Shown here: positions 14,879 to 21,762 of the stretch, piece after piece | Numbering within the stretch: the stretch's first letter is position 1 | How the letters are laid out: each line of letters opens with the position of its first letter | Assembly (NCBI RefSeq): GCF_023227905.1 | Contig: NZ_JALOCF010000058.1 | Coordinates: 1 to 22,928 of the forward strand | Reading direction: 5' to 3' | Length of the DNA stretch: 22,928 nucleotides | From: Methylobacter sp. | GTDB lineage: Bacteria; Pseudomonadota; Gammaproteobacteria; Methylococcales; Methylomonadaceae | Notes under the pieces: generated by a model | Seen by the model: only the letters and a program-made list of their open reading frames with translations | Database searches by the model: none | What the model was told of the DNA's origin: nothing | Made by a program: the position numbers and the translations under genes

Positions 14879-15061
14879 ATGCCTTTTTTTTATTTTTTAA
14901 TCTACCTGGTTTTATGCGCGTTTATCGGCCTAGTTGGGAAGAAACAGCCGTTAGGATTTAACGGCCTGTTTCTGCTTTCATTTTTCCTGTCCCCAGTCGT
15001 CGGCATTCTTCTGCTTATTTTGCTTTCGGCTTTCACAGCCGAACGTTCCCAATCGAAATAA
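14879..15061 (+). CDS. Small two-helix membrane protein
   Basis: 60 residues, almost entirely two hydrophobic segments (FFYFLIYLVLCAFIGLVG and LFLLSFFLSPVVGILLLILL) separated by a short KKQPLGFNG turn and ending in a charged ERSQSK tail. I do not recognise the family. A purine-rich AACGAGA lies about 9 nt before the ATG. It is in the same reading frame as the ABC exporter that follows; one TAA and 12 codons separate them. Position suggests an accessory subunit of that exporter or of the DUF697/SPFH proteins. Confidence 0.55.
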   Translation: MPFFYFLIYLVLCAFIGLVGKKQPLGFNGLFLLSFFLSPVVGILLLILLSAFTAERSQSK

Positions 15062-15097
15062 ATCTTTACCGGACAGCAAAATACAAATTTCAACCCA

Positions 15098-16729
15098 GTG
15101 AATCTAATTCGTATTTTTCTGAATGAAACCGATGCCCCAAAAGGAAAAATCGCGTTTTATTCAATCTTGGCCGGGCTAAGCAACGTTTTACTTCTGGCAA
15201 TTCTCAACACCTCGGCTGAACACGCATCAAATAGTGAATTCAGACTGATGGGCGTGGTGTTTTTTGCGCTGTGCCTGCTTATTTACATACTATCCCAAAA
15301 GTATGTATGGGGAATTGGAACAAAGCTTGGCGAGGGCCTAATAGAATCCATCCGTATCAGGATATTTAATAAGATTTCCGGCTGTAATTTTGAGAATCTT
15401 GAAAAAATCGGTCAGGCGGAGCTCTATACTGCCATCAACCAGCACACCTATACCCTGTCGCTGTCCTCTCTGCCGATTATTGTTTCGCTACAAAGCCTGG
15501 TCATCATTACCTTTACCACACTGTATCTGGCCTACCTGTCGTTGCCTGCTTTTGGTCTGACGTTAATATTTATTTCAATCGCCGCCTGGATGTCTTACAA
15601 AAGAAGCCAGAAAACCAATAAAGTTCTTGATCTTGCCATTGCCAGCGAGCAAAACGTTTACTATTCGCTATCCGACTTACTGGAAGGTTTCAAAGAAATA
15701 AAACTGAATCATGACCGCGAGCAAGACTTGCTCCATACTGCTGGCGTACTGGCCGGACAGGCGAAAGACAACCGGATTCGCGCTAATCTGGATATGGCGA
15801 TCAACTTTATCACTATACAGAGTTCATTTTACTTTTTAATAGCCGTACTGGTTTTTCTGGTTCCGCAGTTGAGCATTGCCGCTTACCCTGACACGGTTAT
15901 TAAAATCGTCACCGCCGGACTGTTTTTAATGGGACCGGTAAGCAATGTTTTTGCATGGATGCCGACTTTTACCAATGCAGAAAAATCCTTGTCGCTTATT
16001 TTCAAAACGGAAGCGTTACTGGACAAGCATCAGGAACTGCTAAAAAAGGACTGCGCCCTGTTTCCTTCGTTTGAAAAGCTGTCACTGCAAAAAATTCGTC
16101 ATCAATATCGCGACGAGTTCGATGCCATCAACTTTTCAACCGGCCCGATCGATTTGCAAGTCCGGCATAATGAAATCCTGTTTCTTACCGGCGGCAACGG
16201 CTCCGGCAAGTCCACTCTGATCAAGCTTTTGCTCGGCCTATATCAACCGTGCGACGGGCAAATACGCCTGAACGATACGCTGATCTCGGCAGCCAACATA
16301 TTCGCATACCGAAACATGTTTACCGCAATTCTTGCCGATTATCACCTGTTCTCACGCACCTACGGTATTCGTGAAATTGATCAACAGCGCGTAGATAATT
16401 TACTCAAACGCATGGGTTTAAAAGAAAAAACCGGCTTAATTAATGGCGAGTTCGATACGCTGAATCTGTCTACCGGCCAGAAAAAGCGTCTTGCGCTGAT
16501 CATTTCTATACTCGAGGACAGGCCGGTGATGGTTTTTGACGAGTGGGCAGCGGACCAGGACCCCCAATTCCGCAAGATTTTTTACCATGAAATCCTGCCC
16601 GAACTAAAAGCGAACGGTAAAACCATTATTGCCGTTACCCACGATGAAAAGTACTTCGACTGCTGCGACCGGCATTTCCATATGGAGGAAGGCTTGATCT
16701 CCGAAGTAACCCATTCCAGGACTAAATAG
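15098..16729 (+). CDS. SyrD/PvdE-type ABC exporter (fused membrane and ATPase domains)
   Basis: 543 residues, close to the length of the SyrD/PvdE (cyclic peptide transporter) family, which exports peptides and polyketide-type products to the periplasm. The N-terminal ~310 residues contain several transmembrane helices with a cytoplasmic LLEGFKEIKLNHDREQDLL coupling stretch typical of the family. The ATPase half has Walker A TGGNGSGKST (about residues 365-375), signature LSTGQKKRLAL (about 456) and Walker B PVMVFDEWAADQDP (about 476), followed by a switch His (AVTHDE). The GTG at 15098 is the only start in front of the first helix; an in-frame TAA lies 36 nt upstream and no clear Shine-Dalgarno is present, so coupling to upstream genes is likely. 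Probably the efflux pump for the polyketide. Confidence 0.9.
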   Translation: MNLIRIFLNETDAPKGKIAFYSILAGLSNVLLLAILNTSAEHASNSEFRLMGVVFFALCLLIYILSQKYVWGIGTKLGEGLIESIRIRIFNKISGCNFENLEKIGQAELYTAINQHTYTLSLSSLPIIVSLQSLVIITFTTLYLAYLSLPAFGLTLIFISIAAWMSYKRSQKTNKVLDLAIASEQNVYYSLSDLLEGFKEIKLNHDREQDLLHTAGVLAGQAKDNRIRANLDMAINFITIQSSFYFLIAVLVFLVPQLSIAAYPDTVIKIVTAGLFLMGPVSNVFAWMPTFTNAEKSLSLIFKTEALLDKHQELLKKDCALFPSFEKLSLQKIRHQYRDEFDAINFSTGPIDLQVRHNEILFLTGGNGSGKSTLIKLLLGLYQPCDGQIRLNDTLISAANIFAYRNMFTAILADYHLFSRTYGIREIDQQRVDNLLKRMGLKEKTGLINGEFDTLNLSTGQKKRLALIISILEDRPVMVFDEWAADQDPQFRKIFYHEILPELKANGKTIIAVTHDEKYFDCCDRHFHMEEGLISEVTHSRTK

Positions 16730-16732
16730 ACC

Positions 16733-17656
16733 ATGCTTAACAAATTAAATAACTGGCTTGAAGCTCATCGCCTTGAAATAGCAATTGTTCTGCTATTATC
16801 CGCGCTGCTGTTTCTGTCTGCCTTGCCGATGATGCTGATCAGTATCGATTCAGGATATAAAGGTGTTTTGTGGCGGCGTTTTTTCGGCGGCACAGAAATG
16901 GAACACAGCTATAGTGAAGGCACGACACTGATCTTCCCGTGGGATAAAATGGCACTCTATAGCACACGGCAACAACGAGAAACCGTTGTGTTCAATACCC
17001 TCAGCAAAAACGGCCTTAGCGTATTGGTTGAAGCCTCCATTCGTTTTCGGCCTTTAGAAGAGCACCTGCCCGAACTACACCGCTATATCGGCCCGGACTA
17101 TGTCAATATATTGCTGATACCGGAAATGGGCAGTCATGTGCGTAACGTTATCGGCCAATATGAACCGGAAGAACTTTACTCGATAAAGCGAACATTGATT
17201 GAAGAACACATTCAACAAAGTATCCGCAACGGGCTCGACACCACAAACGCAAAAAAATCAGTTGGGAATTATGTCTTCGTTGATGAAATTTTAATTCGCG
17301 ACATCACGCTTCCTGAAACTGTACGCGATTCGATTGAACAGAAAGAACAGGCCAAACAGGTGGCGTTAACCTATGAATTCAGGCTGCTGGGTGAAGAAAA
17401 GGAAAAACAGCGCAAAAAGATTGAAGCCGAAGGCATCCGGGACTTCCAAAACACCATTACCGACGGCATATCCCAAAAATACCTGACCTGGCAAGGTATC
17501 AATGCAACGGTCGACCTGGCAAAGTCAAACAACTCCAAAGTCGTTATCATCGGCTCCGGCAAAAGCGGCCTGCCGATCATACTGGGCAGCGACTATACCG
17601 CCGGGCCGACAGATAAAGCGGATAAATCCGACAAAGCGGACGCGAATAAACAATAA
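16733..17656 (+). CDS. SPFH/band-7 (prohibitin-like) membrane protein
   Basis: 307 residues. One N-terminal transmembrane helix (about 15-38, LEIAIVLLLSALLFLSALPM) is followed by a prohibitin-type SPFH domain: SIDSGYKGVLWRRF, EGTTLIFPWDKMALYSTRQQ, then VNILLIPEMGSHVRNVIGQY. A charged coiled coil follows (about 205-245, EQKEQAKQVAL...EEKEKQRKKIEAEG), and the tail repeats KADK/KSDKADA. SPFH proteins scaffold membrane microdomains and chaperone membrane complexes. It begins 3 nt after the exporter stop, so it is surely cotranscribed and probably acts with it. It ends 8 nt from the convergent acyl-hydrolase gene. It is unusual company for an antibiotic-type cluster. Confidence 0.88.
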   Translation: MLNKLNNWLEAHRLEIAIVLLLSALLFLSALPMMLISIDSGYKGVLWRRFFGGTEMEHSYSEGTTLIFPWDKMALYSTRQQRETVVFNTLSKNGLSVLVEASIRFRPLEEHLPELHRYIGPDYVNILLIPEMGSHVRNVIGQYEPEELYSIKRTLIEEHIQQSIRNGLDTTNAKKSVGNYVFVDEILIRDITLPETVRDSIEQKEQAKQVALTYEFRLLGEEKEKQRKKIEAEGIRDFQNTITDGISQKYLTWQGINATVDLAKSNNSKVVIIGSGKSGLPIILGSDYTAGPTDKADKSDKADANKQ

Positions 17657-17664
17657 GCGCTAGA

Positions 17665-18675
17665 TCAAACCAGCGCTAGAAGCCTGCCACGAGCCGACTC
17701 GATGCTTTCATGGTCATTACCAAACGGCGTCATGACCGGCATAGTACGATTATGCCTACTTTCAGGCAGGTTGTATTTTGCCAATGCCGCCATATTCCCG
17801 GACGGCCCTATATCCAGATAAACCGCTTGAGGGTGGTTATGCTTAAATTGGGCCAATGCCTGCCCGAATTCAATCGGCTGCCGTATTACACGCCACCAGT
17901 ACGCAGGCGAAAACCTTTCATTCCCGTCATTGCCGCCCGCAGACACAGCGCATGAAACAACCGGTATTTTAGCGGGACGATAAACGCTGCCTGCAAACAT
18001 TTTGCCGAATGTTTCCCGAACCCCATCCACCAGCGAGGAATGAAAAGCCACGGAGACCGGCAAAAGCTGATGGGTAATATCCTGCTGCTTGAGATGCCCC
18101 GCAATTTGCAAAATATTACGTCTCAGCCCAGACACGACAAAACAGCGGTCAAAATTAATTCCAGCCAGCTCACAGCCCATTGCAAACACGGGATTGGTTT
18201 GAAAGCTGTCAATATCATCAAGAACAACCAGCATCGCACCGCCGTTGCAATGCGAATCGAATAACCGGGCCTGCTTGATAATATCAAACAGCATGACCTC
18301 CACCTCGGCAACATCAGCCAATGCAGCCGCCACAAACTCGCCCAGACTCGCGCCAAACAGATAATCCGGGGGCGGGAAATTCTCAGCCAGCAGCGTTTTA
18401 GCCAGCGAATACTGCACCATAAATAGCGCAGGGTGTGTGTACAAGGTTTGCTCAAAAGGCTGGCTTTTGGGCTGCTTTTCGTCATAGAGCATTTCAACAA
18501 TCGACTGCCCGACATAATTAGCGGCGGCCTGATCCAGCCTGTCCATCCAGAATCTGAAAGTCTCGTTCGTGTTATAAAGCGCCCTGCCCATCTGAAAATA
18601 CTGGGCGCCTTGCCCGGAAAACATCCAGACCATTGGCTTTAATTGTTCAGTTAGAAGCCCAGCCATTTTCAGCAC
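17665..18675 (-). CDS. Trans-acting acyltransferase-fold protein, probable acyl hydrolase (PedC-like)
   Basis: About 336 residues with the FabD-like AT fold: MFSGQGAQYFQMG at the N-terminus, nucleophile elbow GASLGEFVAAAL, catalytic His in PVSVAFHSSLV, and YLDIGPSGNMAAL near the C-terminus. Two changes argue against malonyl transfer: the residue before the elbow Ser is Ala instead of His, and the conserved carboxylate-binding Arg (FabD MRGKFM) aligns with Ile in FDIIKQA. Trans-AT clusters often carry such a second AT homologue, the PedC-type hydrolase, which releases stalled acyl chains from ACPs. A true malonyl AT would then lie outside the window. Start may be GTG at 18675, which overlaps the PPTase gene by 7 bp, or ATG at 18666, which better fits the upstream AAAGGG. 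Confidence 0.82.
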   Translation of the reverse strand: MLKMAGLLTEQLKPMVWMFSGQGAQYFQMGRALYNTNETFRFWMDRLDQAAANYVGQSIVEMLYDEKQPKSQPFEQTLYTHPALFMVQYSLAKTLLAENFPPPDYLFGASLGEFVAAALADVAEVEVMLFDIIKQARLFDSHCNGGAMLVVLDDIDSFQTNPVFAMGCELAGINFDRCFVVSGLRRNILQIAGHLKQQDITHQLLPVSVAFHSSLVDGVRETFGKMFAGSVYRPAKIPVVSCAVSAGGNDGNERFSPAYWWRVIRQPIEFGQALAQFKHNHPQAVYLDIGPSGNMAALAKYNLPESRHNRTMPVMTPFGNDHESIESARGRLLALV

Positions 18676-19352
18676 AACCCTTTGACTGCTGTGACTAAAT
18701 AATTGCCGGTTGTAGCGGCAAAAATGCCCGCACTGACGGACTTGCCGGATATGCTGAAGCGTAAGTTATCGGAGCAGTAAATTTCAATTTCGCGCATATC
18801 GATAAAATTATCCAGTTGGAATGACATAGCCTTTACTACCGACTCCTTGATACTGAATAATAACAGCGCCGGATCAACGGCAAGATTATATGCCGTTATA
18901 CCGCTCAACTCATCGGCGTTGGCTATAAACATAGGCGCCAACTCGTCCATCCTGCCAACTCGCTGCGGCAATGAAACCAGGTCAATACCGATGCCGGCTT
19001 CGCTGTGCTCCTGCTCTTGCATTAGCACGACAGCGCAAAGTTCACCATCGTGACTGATGGTTCCTGAAACCGACCCAGGCCACAGCGGATTTCTTAATCT
19101 GCCGATTCCAACCGGCTGGTCCGGCAAGCCGAAAGACTGCAATCCTTGCCTGGACAGCCAGCGGCCAGTTGCAAACTCACGTTGGCGGCTACTGACCGCA
19201 TTGGCAACCAGCGCTTGTTCTTCCGGCAGAATCGGATAATCCTGGATTTTGGCCGCCTTTACAAACGCCTGATTCGGAAACCATTGCCTCAAGTTATGCT
19301 CTATTTGCTCAATGTCCCGGCTTAACTGAGTGCTAATTCCAGAAAATGTCAT
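18669..19352 (-). CDS. 4'-phosphopantetheinyl transferase (Sfp/EntD type)
   Basis: 227 residues. Contains the family landmarks: ATGRWLSRQGLQ (EntD-like RxxA/G region), GTISHDGELCAV (the SISH-like motif), the metal-binding GIGIDLVSL (Asp124) and LLFSIKESVVKAMS (Lys169, Glu170). It would convert the apo-ACPs of the PKS and the discrete ACP to the holo form. Oddly, the second acidic residue of the usual GIDxE motif is Val here. The gene overlaps the acyl-hydrolase gene downstream, so the two form an operon. Its ATG abuts the inner edge of the inverted-repeat element on its upstream side, so its ribosome-binding region and possibly its promoter are supplied by that element. Confidence 0.88.
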   Translation of the reverse strand: MTFSGISTQLSRDIEQIEHNLRQWFPNQAFVKAAKIQDYPILPEEQALVANAVSSRQREFATGRWLSRQGLQSFGLPDQPVGIGRLRNPLWPGSVSGTISHDGELCAVVLMQEQEHSEAGIGIDLVSLPQRVGRMDELAPMFIANADELSGITAYNLAVDPALLLFSIKESVVKAMSFQLDNFIDMREIEIYCSDNLRFSISGKSVSAGIFAATTGNYLVTAVKGLC

Positions 19353-19838
19353 TTATTTTTACCATGAAGCCCATGAAGGACTTGAAAACATTGTTGTATT
19401 GACTTCATGCGTGAAATTTTGACGGTTCATAAAACAAAACTTCTTAACCCTTGCTTCAATAGCTTTACATTAAAGTTGGTTAGGAAGCCTTGTTTAATGT
19501 TCGCCCGCTTCATATAGGTCAAAAGCTGTGCCTCGTGGATTCCTTCCAACTGTTCAACACTTTTTAATTCCAAAATAATTTCATTTTCAATTAACAAATC
19601 TAATCGATAACCACAATCCAAGTGAATGCCTTTGTATTTTACCGGCAAAGGATACTCGATTTTGAGTTCAATCTGATTAATACCAAGTTCATGGGCAAGA
19701 CATTGCTGATAAGTAGATTCCAATAATCCAGGACCGAGTGTTTTATGAACTTCAATGACGCAACCAATCACCTTGTTCGACAAATCACTAAATTCTCTTC
19801 CCTTCATTGTCTTCATGCCCTTCATGGTAGAAAAATAA
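19353..19838. mobile_element. GxxExxY element with terminal inverted repeats (full copy)
   Basis: About 486 bp bounded by imperfect terminal inverted repeats: the left end reads TTATTTTTACCATGAAG and the reverse complement of the right end reads TTATTTTTCTACCATGAAG, with similarity continuing into CATGAAGGAC / CATGAAGACA. It encloses a single GxxExxY gene. A second copy with the same ends but most of the gene deleted lies at 21257-21417. There is no transposase inside, so mobility would be non-autonomous or due to another mechanism. No clear target-site duplication is visible. Confidence 0.6.
19427..19825 (-). CDS. GxxExxY family protein (PD-(D/E)XK nuclease-like)
   Basis: 132 residues. The name-giving motif is present as GPGLLESTY (G-x-x-E-x-x-Y), followed by a PD-(D/E)XK-like core: RLDLLIENEIILELKSV, with Asp, Glu and Lys in nuclease-like spacing. 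The family is common in environmental bacteria, often in several dispersed copies; its role is unknown. Here the first codons lie inside the right terminal inverted repeat (MKGMKTMKG arises from it) and the gene fills the element. It is probably cargo that inserted between the HMG synthase and PPTase genes and has no part in polyketide synthesis. It looks intact. Confidence 0.8.
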   Translation of the reverse strand: MKGMKTMKGREFSDLSNKVIGCVIEVHKTLGPGLLESTYQQCLAHELGINQIELKIEYPLPVKYKGIHLDCGYRLDLLIENEIILELKSVEQLEGIHEAQLLTYMKRANIKQGFLTNFNVKLLKQGLRSFVL

Positions 19839-19886
19839 GTTATCCTTCAGCACCCGCTTAACTCAATCATGGCATCTGCATCCGGC

Positions 19887-21167
19887 TTAGCCTACCCATT
19901 CATATTGCCGGTAAAACTCTTTAATTTCCTTTAGAAAAATTCTTTTCGTTCCTTTACCAGCGGTATTGTCGATGATCGATTGCCAGACACCCGGCAGCAA
20001 GCCGGTATTCGGAACAACATTGCGGGTGCCGAACTTGACCTCGTTGCTGCCTTCCAGCAAGGTTTCGTATTCGCCCATGCTTAACTGATACCGGCTATCC
20101 AGATTTTTTTCCAGCTCCATGGCTCTAAGTTTCTGTTGGCCGGACGCCATTGCCACGCCGCTGTAAAATTCCGAACAGCAGCCGGAACCGTAGGAAAAAC
20201 AGCCGATTCTCTTAGGAACGTCAAACACGCCCTGCTCAATGGTGCTGGCCAGAGAAACCAATACGGTTGCGCCCATAATATTGCCGACGCGCTGGCAATA
20301 AGTCAGCCCCGGCTGTACCCGCTGCTGAAAATCCTGATTGATTTCATCGCGTTTTATATCGGTGTGCTTGCGCATCATGTTACGGTGCGCGCCTTTTACC
20401 ATGCCGCCGAATGGCGTATGAAAACACAGGTATTGAAATGTCGTCCGGTAATCGGTTCCGGTCACCCGCTTTTGGTACTCCTGAAAACTCTGGTCGCAAC
20501 AATCCAGATACGACAACAGCGACAAATCGGCGTTACCCGCCTCGCTGTCGGGAATCGGCCTACAGGTATCCATCACTTCAAAACTGTAGTAACCGTTCGC
20601 ACCGACATCCAGCTGGAATATCTCCGGCTTTTCGCTGACCAGCAATGCCATCGCGCCCGCGCCGCCGCTGGGTTCGAAAAACGCCCAGTCCATGGTCAAA
20701 GCATCACCGTCTTCAGTCACAAGAAAACGCGACAGATCCGTGGCAATCACCAGCGCCTTGGCTCCCGGCGAAGCCTGGGACAGAATAAAATTTACCGCCA
20801 TTTGCAAACCGGCCGTACCCGAATAACAGGCCTGCTTCAGCTCAAACAACCGGCAATTGCGATTCAACCCCAGATAATGATGGATGTAGGTGCTCATTGA
20901 CTTGCCGAAATCAATGCCCGACTCCGAGCAGGTAATCAGCAATTCAATACGGTCTTTTTCCGCTTCGGACAATTGGTCGATAACCGGTTTGGCGGCGTTA
21001 ATCGCAAAGCTCACCGGATCTTCATAAGGCAGCGCGACCGATTTATGTTTCATCAGCAGGTTATCGAAGCGTGCGGTATCGAGTTGCCTGTAAGCCGCCA
21101 GTTCCATCACATCTACAAACGTACTGCCGCCATAAAGATTCATTGCTTCAATTCCAACCGGCGTCAT
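19887..21167 (-). CDS. HMG-CoA synthase homologue for polyketide beta-branching (PedP/PksG/CurD type)
   Basis: 426 residues from the ATG at 21165-21167. GAGG (in GTGAGGAAAATC) lies about 6-8 nt upstream and decides against the GTG at 21179. The three catalytic residues of CurD-type enzymes fall at the same numbers as in that family: Glu82 (TCSES), Cys114 (KQACYSGTAG) and His250 (FHTPFGGM). YGSGCCSEFYSG is also typical. The enzyme condenses acetyl on a donor ACP with the beta-keto group of the ACP-bound chain to give the HMG-type intermediate. Its substrates here should be the donor ACP at 21508 and module 2 of the PKS. It lies between the two GxxExxY elements, cut off from the rest of its cassette by strand direction. 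Confidence 0.95.
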   Translation of the reverse strand: MTPVGIEAMNLYGGSTFVDVMELAAYRQLDTARFDNLLMKHKSVALPYEDPVSFAINAAKPVIDQLSEAEKDRIELLITCSESGIDFGKSMSTYIHHYLGLNRNCRLFELKQACYSGTAGLQMAVNFILSQASPGAKALVIATDLSRFLVTEDGDALTMDWAFFEPSGGAGAMALLVSEKPEIFQLDVGANGYYSFEVMDTCRPIPDSEAGNADLSLLSYLDCCDQSFQEYQKRVTGTDYRTTFQYLCFHTPFGGMVKGAHRNMMRKHTDIKRDEINQDFQQRVQPGLTYCQRVGNIMGATVLVSLASTIEQGVFDVPKRIGCFSYGSGCCSEFYSGVAMASGQQKLRAMELEKNLDSRYQLSMGEYETLLEGSNEVKFGTRNVVPNTGLLPGVWQSIIDNTAGKGTKRIFLKEIKEFYRQYEWVG

Positions 21168-21175
21168 GATTTTCC

Positions 21176-21256
21176 TCACTGGGTCATGCTTAAAAGTTCT
21201 GATTCTACATTGTTTTCAGATGGTTTTGGCGGAAATAACCGCCCGGAAAACGTCAT
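21176..21256 (-). pseudogene. 26-codon ORF starting MTFSG, possible remnant or leader upstream of HMG synthase
   Basis: Starts at the inner edge of the deleted element and ends by TGA overlapping the start region of the HMG synthase gene. Its first five codons spell MTFSG, the same as the phosphopantetheinyl transferase, with only synonymous differences; after that similarity stops (RLFPPKPSENN). It may be a remnant of a duplicated gene start, or simply flanking sequence shared by both insertions. It may or may not be translated. Confidence 0.25.
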
Positions 21257-21417
21257 TTATTTTTACCATGAAGCTCATGAAGGACTTGAAGAAATACGGT
21301 GTTGACTTCATGCGCGATATTGACAGTCTATAACAAATACGCAATTCGTCACTTATTCGACAAATTACTCAATGCTCTTCCCTTCATTGTCTTCATGTCC
21401 TTCATGGTAATAAAAAA
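21257..21417. mobile_element. Internally deleted copy of the GxxExxY element
   Basis: About 161 bp with the same ends as the full copy: left TTATTTTTACCATGAAG, right CTTCATGTCCTTCATGGTAA. Inside, the left ~80 bp match the 3' flank of the full element (GACTTCATGCG) and the right ~60 bp match the first codons of its gene: MKDMKTMKGRALSNLSNK then a stop, against MKGMKTMKGREFSDLSNK in the full copy. About 325 bp of gene are missing. It behaves like a MITE-style deletion derivative. Confidence 0.65.
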
Positions 21418-21507
21418 CAATTTTTAAGCCGTATGGATTTAATCACCCTCCCTTGAACCGACGCTTCAATTATAATGGCATTTACTCTAACACACGGACA
21501 CACGCTG

Positions 21508-21762
21508 ATGAGCAATGCAATAACTAAAACCGAGGTTTTTAACGTCGTCAAAAACAATATCCTGGACATACTGCCCAAGGTGCAGCCTGACATGGTTACT
21601 ATCGAAAAATCCCTAAGCGATCTCGGCGCCAATTCCGTCGACAGAATGGAGGTGGTCACCCTATCCATGGAGGATCTGGGCGTTAAAATCCCTTTACTGA
21701 GTTTTGCCGGCGTGACCAATATCGAAGGCTTGGTCGATGTCTTATTCAACAATGCACAATGA
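21508..21762 (+). CDS. Discrete acyl carrier protein of the HMG synthase cassette (PedN/AcpK type)
   Basis: 84 residues from the ATG at 21508; the in-frame ATG at 21475 would add 11 residues with no better signal. The phosphopantetheine site is SDLGANSVDRMEVV (Ser43); Asn in place of the usual Asp before Ser and Arg after the Asp are typical of donor ACPs in beta-branching cassettes. It would carry malonyl, then acetyl, for the HMG synthase. A TATAAT at 21471-21476 could be a -10 box but has no good -35. It overlaps the next gene by ATGA (21759-21762), so the two are translationally coupled. Confidence 0.9.
   Translation: MSNAITKTEVFNVVKNNILDILPKVQPDMVTIEKSLSDLGANSVDRMEVVTLSMEDLGVKIPLLSFAGVTNIEGLVDVLFNNAQ

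Noticed and set aside
17657..17690. Bidirectional terminator between the convergent SPFH and acyl-hydrolase genes
   Set aside because: Two AGCGCT palindromes could pair over 6 bp, but there is no T tract and part of the stem is coding.
17665..18675. Calling the AT homologue the malonyl-loading AT of the PKS
   Set aside because: The missing carboxylate-binding Arg and altered GxSLGE motif point to a hydrolase; kept as a probable acyl hydrolase.
19427..19825. GxxExxY gene as part of the biosynthetic pathway
   Set aside because: It lies wholly within a repeat-bounded element that is also present nearby in deleted form; cargo is the simpler reading.
20136..20900. 254-codon plus-strand ORF inside the HMG synthase gene
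   Set aside because: Antisense to a gene whose catalytic Glu, Cys and His are all in place; composition is that of a reversed coding strand.
21450..21480. Promoter TTGAAC / TATAAT before the ACP gene
   Set aside because: The TATAAT is perfect, but the TTGAAC lies only about 12 nt upstream; without a better -35 it is not called.
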